Source: Trachythela sp. YZ-2020
Lineage: Eukaryota > Cnidaria > Anthozoa > Malacalcyonacea > Clavulariidae
Length of the DNA stretch: 64,000 nucleotides
NCBI GenBank assembly: GCA_016169945.1
Contig: JADLSH010000367.1
Coordinates: 1,922,001-1,986,000 of the forward strand
Direction of reading: 5' to 3'
This document shows positions 24,661-34,655 of the stretch, in pieces (position 1 is the first letter of the stretch; every line of letters starts with the position of its first letter). Below the pieces are notes generated by a model. That model was not told the DNA's origin. It saw nothing but the letters and a program-made list of their open reading frames with translations, and did not search any database. The position numbers and the translations under genes were made by a program.

Positions 24661-25020
24661 CAGGCCTTAAAATATCGGTCAGCAGTGCCGTCGGTCAAAA
24701 TGTCCGGTGTCTTTCAGAATGGGTCGGACTTTTTTTATAATTATGTCCGATGGCCTTATGTTTAGTTTGCCGCAAAAATGTATTCTTTTAAAATCGTATA
24801 CTGACGCTAAATGTTGGGCAGTTATGCATTGATACTTTAAGGCCCGATCAACGTCCGAGAACGCAAGTCATCGCAAGTAAACTTGCGTTGACTTACGATG
24901 CGACTGGTCAAACGAATACCCGGTTCCGTTGTCACGCTTAGCGGACCACATAACAGCTCTGATAAACATTTACGGGGTAAATTTACGTCGGACAAAGTTA
25001 AAGTTTGGTCGGACATCAAT

Positions 25021-25348
25021 ACAGTTGTATGGTGGCCGATCGCTATCATTCAATTTTTTGGTTAATATTTAAAATAAAATAAAATATAAATGTATTTAAA
25101 ATGTAATCTTATTTCAAAACACAATTAAATGAAAAAACGATTCAAAAATAAAATTCAAATCAAAACGAAAATAAAAATAAAAATGAAAATAAATACTTAA
25201 TTTATCGGCCTAGCGCTATCAAAATTCATTTGAAATGTAATATGATTTTATAAAAACAATTCAAAATAAAATGCTTTCTATTTTGAAAATAAATTTAAAA
25301 CGAAATTTTATCGGCCTAGCGCTATCACAGTATACCACAAGGCATTGC
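25021..25348. repeat. Left inner terminal inverted repeat of the kinase transposon
   Basis: It matches 31811-32221 in inverse, differing by a few indels. It includes GGTGGCCGATCGCTATCATT, several A-rich blocks, two copies of ATCGGCCTAGCGCTATCA and the terminal TATACCACAAGGCATTGCG. It ends about 65 bp upstream of the kinase start, so it likely contains the kinase promoter. Confidence 0.85.
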
Positions 25349-25413
25349 GCACCCGTTCAATCAATGCATGTGCGCGCGCATGTGGCCAAAATTTACATGT
25401 GCTACATATTAGA

Positions 25414-26681
25414 ATGGCGGATCGAGCAGCTTGGAAGAATTTTAAAAAGCAAATGACAGCGAAGCGAGGGAATAAAAAGAATGCGTCCGGTGTCAAAATT
25501 TTAGAAGAAGAGTCGATGACGGTCCAGCGATTGAGTGCGGATGTGTCTGGTAAGGCGCAGAAATACACGAGAGTTGGCGCAAGGGATTTCGTTCCGTTTG
25601 AGTACGAGGAAGTGACGGTAGAGAATATCAAACGGGCGTGCTTGAGCCATTTTGACGTTGGCGAAAGCGCCGTTTGTGATGTTTTAGCAGGCGAGCAGGG
25701 CCCATCCTGTTCGTCTGTTAAACAAATACCTAATTTGACCGTCATCCATGTGCGCTTTATTGACGGCGAAGAAGTAATAAATAAGCCGGCCGAAGGAAAC
25801 CCGGTCCCAAGGAAGAAACGAAAGACTACAGTCGAATCAGTCAGGTTGGTTTCATCAAATCCATCCGCTGCTACGCCTACGGCCATCAAAAGCAGGTTTA
25901 TACCGCGAAGCATGTCCGCAGTCGAAATGTTGAGGCTCGGCAAAGAAATTAAGTCGACTCCAACAACCGAGATACAGATTTACAAATTCGACCTTGGCAA
26001 GATGACCTGGCCTGCGACACCTATCAAGGTTGACTTTGTCATTGGCAAAGACCCAATTGGCACCGGAGGATTTCGGCAAGCCTTTAAAGCGACAAGCAAA
26101 ACGAAGGGCTTCGACAAAACGACATGGGTCGTGAAGAAAAATCTCGCGAAAACGGTCGAAGACATAGAGTTTTTACAACTAACGGTCGAGCAACACACAA
26201 AAAAAGCAGTTCAAATGCACAACCTCGCCAGGAATTTCACAGCGAGATTGAAGCAGGAAGTCGTTAAGGCAGGTAATGCTGACAAATTTGGTCAAGTGTT
26301 GCATTACAACAAAGTTTTCTTTGGGAAATGTGGGGATGAATGCGTAACGGTTGAAGAGTTCATCCCTGGGACATTTGATAAACATATCAACAACACTGGT
26401 GGTATTTGCGGTGATGCAGAAACCGATCTCTGTCAGAAAGCGGAATGCCTTGCGCATTACACCTTTGAAAGGTCAGACAAGCAACTGATGGTGTTGGACA
26501 TTCAAGGTTGTGATCACACACTCTGCGACCCTGAAGTGGCAAAGAGTCTAGTTCGGACGGCGAACATTTATTTTGCACTGGAAATTTATCCAGCAGAGCA
26601 ATTGAGACTTTTGCGAATTCTCATTTGTGCAACCAGTTCTGCGAACTATTGGGCTTAGCAAAGCTGAAAGAATCATTTTGA
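25414..26681 (+). pseudogene. Alpha-type (MHCK/EF2K) protein kinase, one frameshift near the C-terminus
   Basis: I start at the ATG at 25414 (MADRAAWKNFKKQ), just past the inverted repeat; an upstream in-frame ATG at 25345 lies in the repeat. Residues 1-190 are basic with no known domain. The alpha-kinase domain follows: glycine loop GTGGFRQAF near residue 216, lysine in WVVKKNL near 239, EEFIPGTFDKHINN near 315, and the catalytic LMVLDIQG with its aspartate at 362, then CDPEVA. The frame shifts near 26575 and resumes to give the usual zinc-binding end HLCNQFCELLGL, stopping at 26681. Alpha-kinases phosphorylate Ser/Thr in helical substrates. Catalytic residues are intact; the shift may be a recent lesion. 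The substrate is unknown. Confidence 0.8.
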
Positions 26682-26927
26682 ATATTTAATATGTACTACA
26701 CATTTGACTACTTCTTTGCTTGGAAACTTTTACTATCATTGACATATTTTAAGATCTATTAGTTCTGTTGGGTAATTACTATAGCACCATGCACTACCTA
26801 TTGTATATTTAGAGAATTGAAACATGTTATAAATATTTAGCCATCTGCTGTGGTTTGTTGTCTGCCAATTTTATGGAAATACACGGAAATATTTAGTGAC
26901 ATCACAGATCAAAAAATAGAAAAATAT

Positions 26928-27026
26928 TTAACCCATTACGCCATTTTACCCTATTTTATTTTTTACTCTGTCTAATGCCAGACGATTTTACTCGTCGAAA
27001 GGAGAGCCTTGCACATTAATGGGTTG
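26928..27026. mobile_element. MITE of the TTAACCCATTA family, copy 1
   Basis: Starts TTAACCCATTACG and ends inverted, ATTAATGGGTT. The interior has ACTCTGTCTAATGCCAGA, also found in the copy near 40008. About 100 bp, no coding capacity. Confidence 0.7.
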
Positions 27027-27558
27027 TTTAACCAGACTGTCTGCCAGTTACATGCATAAGCATACAGCCCTATAAAACGGCATTTCAGATCTCAAAATTT
27101 TCCAGGGGAGCATGCCCTAGACCCCCCATGGGAGTTTATTGCGCCTAATTCCTCTTCAGCGCTCAACCTGTACCCCTTTTCATTGACTTAAAGTACAACA
27201 ATTAGGAATAATGACTTACAAAACTGCAAAATGATTTGCAGTACATTTAGTACTGACAAAACTCAACATGGGTTATTTTAGTTAAAATATATTATGATCA
27301 AAGGGAAAAATGTTCTCGAACATATAAATAAGCATCCGTCCAATCATCTGGATTAACATCATCAACATTAGGGACCAAACGTTCACACTCTTCCCTGATT
27401 GGTGTCTCGAGGAAGTCTGCACCATACTCCAAGACACCAGAATAGTTTGCCACTTTTTCCAGGTTGTCTTCAGAAACAGGCCAACCTAGACATTGTTCAT
27501 AAAAAAATCATGTTAGTACCACTTACTTCATCACAAACAATTATATTAGATAGTCTGG

Positions 27559-27670
27559 TTAACCCATTAAGGTGCAAGAGTCTCTCCTTGATAAGTAAGA
27601 TTGATTGTCTGGCGTTAGACCGGCAGAGTAAAAGAACAACGTAGAGCGCATTGCGCCTTAATGCATTAAC
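27559..27670. mobile_element. MITE of the TTAACCCATTA family, copy 2
   Basis: Starts TTAACCCATTAAGGTGC and ends GCGCCTTAATGCATTAA. The inner block TCTGGCGTTAGACCGGCAGA is the inverse of the matching block in copy 1. Confidence 0.75.
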
Positions 27671-27694
27671 AAGAGACATTTGCAGATAGTTTTG

Positions 27695-27798
27695 TTAACC
27701 CATTAAGGCGCAAGAGTCTCCCCTTGAGGAGTAAAATCATCTGGCGTTAGGCAGAGTAAAATAGGGTACACTAGGGCACATTCGCCTTAATGGGTTAA
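27695..27798. mobile_element. MITE of the TTAACCCATTA family, copy 3
   Basis: Starts TTAACCCATTAAGGCGC and ends CGCCTTAATGGGTTAA, only 24 bp from copy 2 and in the same orientation. Confidence 0.8.
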
Positions 27799-28140
27799 TG
27801 AGCAAGGGTTTATTCTTAATGAGAACTAGGGATCCAAGGATTGTGCAAAGTTTCAAAGAGCCATAAGTTTTGAGGAAAACGAAAGATTAATATGGAAGCA
27901 CTGAAGTACTCTGCGGCGAAGACATAATTTACACCATAATTTACAAGTAAATGCAAGTAATGTTTCAGGAAAATCTCTCCTTGATCCTACAGATAAAGAA
28001 TATTTCACAATTCGCCGTGGGAAGTCTATGCGTATTTATTGCTGACGTAAATAGATGACTCATGCATGGAATTAGCTAGCAGTATTTATGCCAAGATTGT
28101 CAAGTTCTCATGACATTTGTTTTTCGAAGGTCTATTATTA

Positions 28141-28785
28141 CCATTTGCGTTCAACCTTGAAGTTTGACGATTTTAACGCGTTTGTTTACTTTTCAAACAT
28201 GAACGTTTGCTAACAAAACGTACACCTCTTGAAATATTAGATTTTGCGATTTTTTGGCGAAGTATGAATATGTTTTTGATCCTTACTTTATGATCCTTAT
28301 ATCTTTCATTCTATCTTGCAAAATAACTTAAATTTTGCGAGCGTAATATCTGAAAATATGGAAAATTGCTTAAAACGTGGCAAACACGCGAACAAACATG
28401 CTTGTATTTTGCACAAACGTGGACATTTCTCACGCCAAACGTGGAACTTTCATTAGCCGAATTCATATTAGGACGGAAACTCGTCTGTGAAAACCCGTCT
28501 GAATATGAATTTAGACGGATTTAAGACGAGTTTCCCGTTCAGATGGGATTCTCGTCTAACTTTCCCGTCCGTTTGGACCGGAAAGTTGGACGGGAAAGTT
28601 AGACGGGAAACTCGTTCGACCTCGGATTCATATTAGACTGACGAGTTTCCCGTTCAAGACGAGTTTCCCGTCTAACCCCTAATATGAATTCGGCTATTGT
28701 CAAAAGTGACACGGGGCGTGACCAAACGTTCACATTTGAAAAGTAAACAAACGCATTAAATCGTCAAGCTTCAAGGTTAATTATA
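28141..28785. mobile_element. Foldback element containing a second palindromic MITE
   Basis: Outer arms include GCGTTTGTTTACTTTTCAAA near 28178, with the inverse near 28740. The loop is interrupted at 28455-28695 by another palindrome that starts AGCCGAATTCATATTAGG and ends with its inverse, flanked by ATT on both sides and filled with GACGAGTTTCCCGT repeats. Confidence 0.75.
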
Positions 28786-30172
28786 CCCATCAATTCAAGG
28801 TATACTGTAAAGTTTAAATTAACACGACTATTGGGACTGCAGGCTTTGCAGAACGTTTATATGATCCCGTTTTATACCATAGAGGTTATAATATAAATCG
28901 GATACTATAGTCTACACTGTTTTGATAGATTACAGATCGAATACATGCAGTATACTATATATATATATATCCAGCCATCGACTTGCACAAGTTTATTGAC
29001 ATTGGCATTGCCCCTATAGTTCATAAGGCTATAGTTGTATTTGAAATAATATAGCCTTTAAACTGCTACCACATTTACCTTCCTCGCATTTGAGATACAG
29101 TCTTGTCATAATCATAAGAGATATTTTGTCATAATCATAATTCTCGAAAGCAAATCTCAAATAATGCTCGGGAAGCGAAAATAAGTGAATTTCTACAATC
29201 CTTCCCGTTGATTATCCAGTACTGAAGGCAAGTTGGTAAGTCAGTTATAATGACTGATTTCTCTCCGGTTCATCGACATACTTATAGTTATACTATATAT
29301 TGATAATTTGATATAATGATAATGTTCTTGTCGCTAGACTCGCTACACGGCACGCGTACGAATCTCGCAGTCACCTCGCGGCCACGCACTTGATAGCGCA
29401 CGTCCATTTGTGATTGCACAAAAAATCGCGTGTTCCGGGGGAAAGTTCGCCAATTTAATGTCAATTCAACGTCTTCAGCAAATGTTTCAAGTTCAATATA
29501 AAGACTCTAATTCAGCATAGTTTGTGTAAAGTCGCCATAAGATCAAAAGAATATTTAAAGAAAAATGTGAAGCCCTGTCTTGAAGCACTAAATCACTAAA
29601 TGTTAATGAAATTTAAAAAGAAACATAAATTGTATGCACCCCCCGGAAAGTTTACACTATGACTGAATGTCTGACTGACTGACTGATGTGAATTTTCGCC
29701 ACTCATCACAATACTGCAAAGTTTCAAAGAAACTTTGCACTAAAAATCATCTGGCGTTAGGGGGTATTTACTTGCAGCCAAGCCAGGCTGGGTACTCGAG
29801 CCTGAAATCAGACGTTTGCAAGCAAGTTCCGAGCATATAATCACACTTTCTTTCAAAAGCCTAGTTTTACATTTCATAACTCACAACATAGTATTTGCGT
29901 AAACAGAGCTTTAACACTCAACCTGGTTAGTGAGCGAGGCCGAGTAATTGAGTTTATATGGAAAATACCCAGCCCGGTTACCAGAGATCACAAGCAAGGC
30001 AAAGCAAGATCTCGGCTAGCCTGGTTCGAATATAAACGTGAGGTGAAAATTAATAGAAAATAATAACAAATCCTGGATCTGGCTCACCTCCATATAAACA
30101 CCCGCTTAGACAGAGTAAAAAATTAGGACAATGGCACCAACGTATTTACTGAAATTTCTCACTTTTACATAC

Positions 30173-31762
30173 CACACTCCTCTAAACCATATTCCTCCGG
30201 AAATGAGTAGATGTGATTGGGGACACCACTTGGTAGCTCGGTATCTTTCTGTTGGCGAATTCTGTGTGAGTTCCAGATACTGTTCTTGAAAGTATTCAGC
30301 TCTTTTTGAAGCAATGGAATAAGAATAAATGCCAGTATCATCCTTAAAATATGAAAATAAGCATTGATAGAAATTAAGGCCAATGAAGGGCATTCATGCA
30401 TGCAGGTAGCTGACATGACAAAAACGTTTTGCAGATATACTATAGAAACTCACCTGTCTTTTTCGTCATGTGGGTCATAAAGATTTTCACCCTTCAGTTC
30501 AGAGAGTTGTGCTTTGAAGTATTTTTCAAGCCTCTCATGTACTTCCTTCCACCACCTTTCAATCTGAACATAAAGAACAATTAGAACAATTACAGAATGC
30601 CTGACCAGCCACAAAAAATTGTAATTTTCGAAATTTTTTGACCTTTTGTGAAGTACATAAAGTGCTGTATTATACATCTATAACCCTGACCCTAATCCTA
30701 GAACCTAGGGTGCATTTCCTGTAAAGTGCACAGCAAAGATCGGCAGTTCTAAGCAGATTTTTACTATAAATATATAGTGATTTTTGAAAGTCCACGCTGA
30801 AGATCTTCAGCCTCAAATACACAAAATGCAGCCTGGCCAGAAACTTAACCACTGTAGCCACAATATATAGAGCTTTGCATTGGTCTGGTATTCTGTAATT
30901 GTACCAGACAATTTGGCAGCTAATGAAATTGGTCAGTATTTGCATTCATAACAAATGCATGTAAGACCTTCTAAATATTCAGTTTTTCTGTCAGTGTTTA
31001 AAACACAAACAAATTAACTCAATCTACATTGAACTCATACAGTATTAATCTATACTCACTGACCTGATTGTTAGCATCTTCATGGTTGCGCCTCAAAAAA
31101 GCATGCATTGTGGCCATGACACCAGTCTCTGTGCCTTTATCCATCCTTAGGTAGGAAGCCATGACTCTGGTTTCGTAAAGGTACTCCAGATACCAGCGTC
31201 CAATCAGTTTAGGATCGGAGTTGCTCGTCCAAATACGAAGCCAAAGTAATTTTCTGCTGCAAGTGTCCATGCATCCATAAATAGCCAAGGGAAAAGTACT
31301 GTTTTGGTATCCCATCAGTTTATTGTGTCCGTCTAAGGAATGAACCCAGTTTGGTCCTTTGCTCGTGAAACATCCTTTGGGTTTCTTTCTCTTGGGTCCC
31401 ACAGCACGCGCTTCAAGGCCATCAGGTCGAGGTCGTACATCACGGCATGCACGAGATCTCTTGGCACATTCAGTCCATGCTCCTGCCTAATCTTTGTGCA
31501 TCGCTCGATAGCCAAGGAGTTCTTTCGACACAGCATCGTGCACATCATCAACAGATACACTCGTGTCAATGTAGTTGATATTGAAATGTCGAAGGCGTCT
31601 ATCAAGGGTTGGTATACTCCACGCATATTGAGGGAAATCACGTCTTAAAAAATCTAACATCTCCTTGCGCTGAATACCTTGCCTTACAAAGTTTTTCATT
31701 TCTTCTTCTAGTTTCGTATCGTTTTGCCAAGAATCATTTCTAAAATATGAACCGGTTGCCAT
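30173..31762 (-). pseudogene. DDE integrase-core transposase of the kinase transposon (three exons visible)
   Basis: Exon 1 runs 31762-31064 from MATGSYFRNDSWQ, next to the right inverted repeat, to a CAG/GTCAGT donor. Exon 2 is 30563-30454 (TTCAG acceptor, GTGAGT donor) and exon 3 is 30342-30173 (GTATGT donor); a last exon is not found. Exon junction phases agree. Catalytic residues look intact: D in WVHSLDGHNK, D in YLRMDKGTET, and E in IERWWKEVHE at the start of exon 2. The fold matches the rve-like integrase-core family with a trailing PSGVPNHIYSFPEE segment. Exon 1 carries two single-base indels (one extra near 31490, one missing near 31422) that throw about 70 bp out of frame, so this copy is probably dead. 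Confidence 0.75.
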
Positions 31763-31810
31763 GTTGTCGAGTGGAAAGTGGTCAGCAGCAAACGGGCGCA
31801 AAAGCGCTGA

Positions 31811-32221
31811 TCGCAATGCCTTGTGGTATACTGTGATAGCGCTAGGCCGATAAAATTTCGTTTTAAATTTATTTTCAAAATAGAAAGCATTTTATTTTGA
31901 AAATACTTTTTTTTGCATTCTATTTTGAATTGTTTTTTAAAATCATATTACATTTCAAATGAATTTTGATAGCGCTAGGCCGATAAAATTTCAATTCATT
32001 TTGAATTTTATATTTGATTTATAAAGGATTTTATTTTCATTTCGATTTGAAAAGTATTTTATTTTCATTTTTATTTTCGTTTTGATTTGAATTTTATTTT
32101 TGAATCGTTTTTTAATTTAATTGTGTTTTGAAATAAGATTACATTTTAAATACATTTATATTTTATTTTATTTTAAATATTAACCAAAAAATTGAATGAT
32201 AGCGATCGGCCACCATACAGT
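31811..32221. repeat. Right inner terminal inverted repeat of the kinase transposon
   Basis: Inverse of 25021-25348, about 80 bp longer owing to A/T-rich indels. Its inner end is about 50 bp upstream of the transposase start codon, mirroring the arrangement at the kinase gene. Confidence 0.85.
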
Positions 32222-32356
32222 TGGGTCGAACAAACGGTAAACCTCAATTTTCCTTCGGTCGGACAGAATATCCGGTGCGTTTCTTTCTTGGTCGGACAAT
32301 TTCACGAATGGGTCGGACAATGTCCGTGACCGACCGATATTTTAAGGCCTGCGTTT

Positions 32357-33976
32357 AACTTGATTTTGTAATTGAAATATCCAATCATTGGATATGAATG
32401 TCTGATCATATCAGAAAGACTGATATATGTTGACCATTGACTACCATATAGATTCTTCACTTCGATCAGTGTCTAAAATGGAAAAAAAGAAAAAACCGTT
32501 TAATTAATTTGCCTGAATTTAAAATCCCAAAGTATATTCACCTAACATTTAATATGTAAATTTATTATATGGCAAGTGCTTGTTTTGGTGAATCTCGCAA
32601 TCTGATTGGTCGCTGACGAGGCAGGATTTTCCCGTATTGCCCACGGGCAATACGGTATTCTTATTGCCCTGCGACGACTTGAACACATTTCAAACCAATA
32701 AAAGCATTAAAAAATCCTTAAAAATAATTTAAAACAATGAAAAATAAACGGAAAATACGGAAAAGGGATAACTACAAGGGATAAAATCAAGTTTTGTTGG
32801 CTCAAGTCGAAATATTAAGGTAAATTTTACGATGTTTTTTAACTAAAACGGTCAAGAATATTTTTGTTTTTTCGAACATGCAAAGTTGTTTTTGTCCTTG
32901 ATCCGATAGCTCAATATCACTATATTTTCTATTAATTTTATATTTTATTCTATAAATGGTACTGTAGAGTAGTTTTACTAAGCTAAGATTACATAAATTT
33001 GTAAAAAACTAAGACAAATTCGTATCATTGAAATTATTTTGACATTTGAAAATGACCGGCTTTGAGTTTCGGACTTTGTACTTTGCCCTCGCGTGACCAA
33101 TTTTTGGAAAAATGAATTGTTTTTTGTTGTCTGAAATGCCATATAATAAACAACTTACTAACTTCGACTGTTCGGTCTGTACGGTAAAATATCAAGCCTC
33201 GGTCTTGCTGTATTGACCTCGCTATCGCTCGGTCAATACAGCAAGACCTCATCGCTCGGTCAATACAGCAAGACCTCAGCTTGATATTTTACCGTACAGA
33301 CCTCACGCTCAGTCAGTAAGTAGTTAGCATGCAATTTACAATCCAGTTCAATCCTCCCATTATTTTGAACATCCAGACTTGCAGGTTTTCTGCATTTCTT
33401 TTGGGTATATTTTTGTATTTAAAATGGTTATCTTATAAAGATCATTCCTCAAGACTTTTACCATGTAATAATTACAAAACATAAATTATACGGTTCAGTG
33501 TCCACATCATGAAACATCGCCTTAGTTTAAATTGTAAATTACAGCATCTGTTAGCATGCTCAATGAGAATACCCATTTTATAATAAAGCAAGTGCAATAT
33601 AAACTAAATTTAACTAAAGTGTGCGTTATTTTTGAACGAGTTTGGGTAAATTTGTGGTCTTATATTACCGTAATGTATAAATTATACATTTAATATAAAT
33701 ATTTAATAATATCTGTATCTACTATCTAGTAATAATTTGACTCTTTGTACAGCGTAAATCATAACAAAACCAAAATATTACTTTTAAAATAAATAAAATC
33801 TACCATGTTAGTCAACATACCTTTACTAAACCGCTTTATTTCTTGACAAAAACTTAGATATATGACCATATAAAATGCACTCACTAGTCACTTTATTTTT
33901 GGACCTCACTGGGGAAAACACGCTACTTTACTGCTTGGAGACCACAAAATTACATCGCTCATGCGGTGTTTTCGAG
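32357..33976. other. Duplicated non-coding block with one copy-specific insertion
   Basis: Matches 57499-58286 in copy B except for an extra piece of about 770 bp at roughly 32560-33330. The extra piece contains a perfect 24-bp palindrome (arms CCGTATTGCCCA) near 32632-32655 and an inverted repeat around GTCAATACAGCAAGACC (33175-33300). It may be another inserted element, or a deletion in copy B. No gene seen. Confidence 0.5.
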
Positions 33977-34048
33977 TTCCGACCACTGACCTATACTAAA
34001 TGGACTGAGCGCGCAATCTATTTTATCAGGAGCTCGGTGTCCTCACCA

Positions 34049-34424
34049 CAGTGAGCTCCATATATATATCTGGAGTAAGAACTTCTAATGTTCGGCCAAT
34101 AGGCCAAGTGAAGCCAAAGATGGCGGCAATTGACGTCCAAACTCATGAAGGTCATAAACAGTTTTCATACCATTTTTCTAGCTAATTCCAGTTTATACTA
34201 ACAGATCGCATCGCTAATCAAGTTATTAGTTCATAAAATCATGATGTTATTGTTTACATCGGAGTAAAAACACGAAATTTCGGCACACTCCTTGCCGGCT
34301 TGTGCAAACCGCGCGGTCGAAAACAATAGAAAGGGATTGGCACTGGACGTCAATTTCCGCCATCTTTGGCTTCACTTTTTGGACATAAGTTCTCACTCCA
34401 GATATATATATATAGAGCTCACTG
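34049..34424. mobile_element. hAT-type MITE, 8-bp TSD CCTCACCA
   Basis: Ends CAGTGAGCTC and GAGCTCACTG, with inverted arms of about 90 bp (AAGTGAAGCCAAAGATGGCGG near 34109). The direct repeat CCTCACCA flanks it at 34041-34048 and 34425-34432. Non-coding. Confidence 0.9.
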
Positions 34425-34437
34425 CCTCACCACTGCT

Positions 34438-34641
34438 CAGCCTCGTACCCAGGCGCTTTTAAGGAAAAGAATAAAAATCGCGTTCAGCTAATTTATAGAG
34501 ATCAGTGGCTAAGTTAAGCGAGCGCGCGGGGTGCTTGGGGAGGTCACCCCCGCGCGCTCGCTAATCTCAGCCACTGATCTCTATAAATTAGCTGAACGCG
34601 ATTTTTTTTCTTTTCCTTAAAAGCGCCTGGGTACGAGGCTG
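34438..34641. mobile_element. Mutator-type foldback MITE, 9-bp TSD ACCACTGCT
   Basis: Nearly perfect palindrome with arms of about 95 bp beginning CAGCCTCGTACCCAGGCGC and a 10-20 bp centre. Flanked by ACCACTGCT at 34429-34437 and 34642-34650. Its left TSD overlaps the TSD of the preceding MITE, which shows that it inserted next to an existing element. Confidence 0.9.
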
Positions 34642-34655
34642 ACCACTGCTCACGT

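Larger units (their letters stand above)
26690..30172. other. Gene-poor interior of the kinase transposon, rich in small foldbacks
   Basis: Apart from the small MITEs listed separately no gene is supported. The last transposase exon(s) should lie near the right part of this stretch on the minus strand, but I could not place them. An (AT)n tract is at about 28955-28970. Confidence 0.5.
24661..32351. mobile_element. Alpha-kinase-carrying DNA transposon, 7.7 kb, 5-bp TSD
   Basis: The left end reads CAGGCCTTAAAATATCGGTC and the right end is its exact inverse. The insertion is flanked by CGTTT at 24656-24660 and 32352-32356, and copy B preserves the uninterrupted site near 57495 with a single CGTTT. 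Terminal repeats are compound: short outer matches, then a long inner match (25021-25348 with 31811-32221) of AT-rich sequence ending in TATACCACAAGGCATTGCG. Between them are an alpha-kinase gene on the plus strand and a DDE integrase-type transposase on the minus strand, facing each other, separated by about 3.5 kb of MITE-filled DNA. I know of no named superfamily with this cargo. Confidence 0.85.

Noticed and set aside
25308..25943. 211-codon minus-strand frame opposite the kinase
   Set aside because: No domain; the plus strand encodes a recognisable alpha-kinase.
31340..31648. Plus-strand frame of 102 codons
   Set aside because: Shadow of transposase exon 1 on the minus strand.
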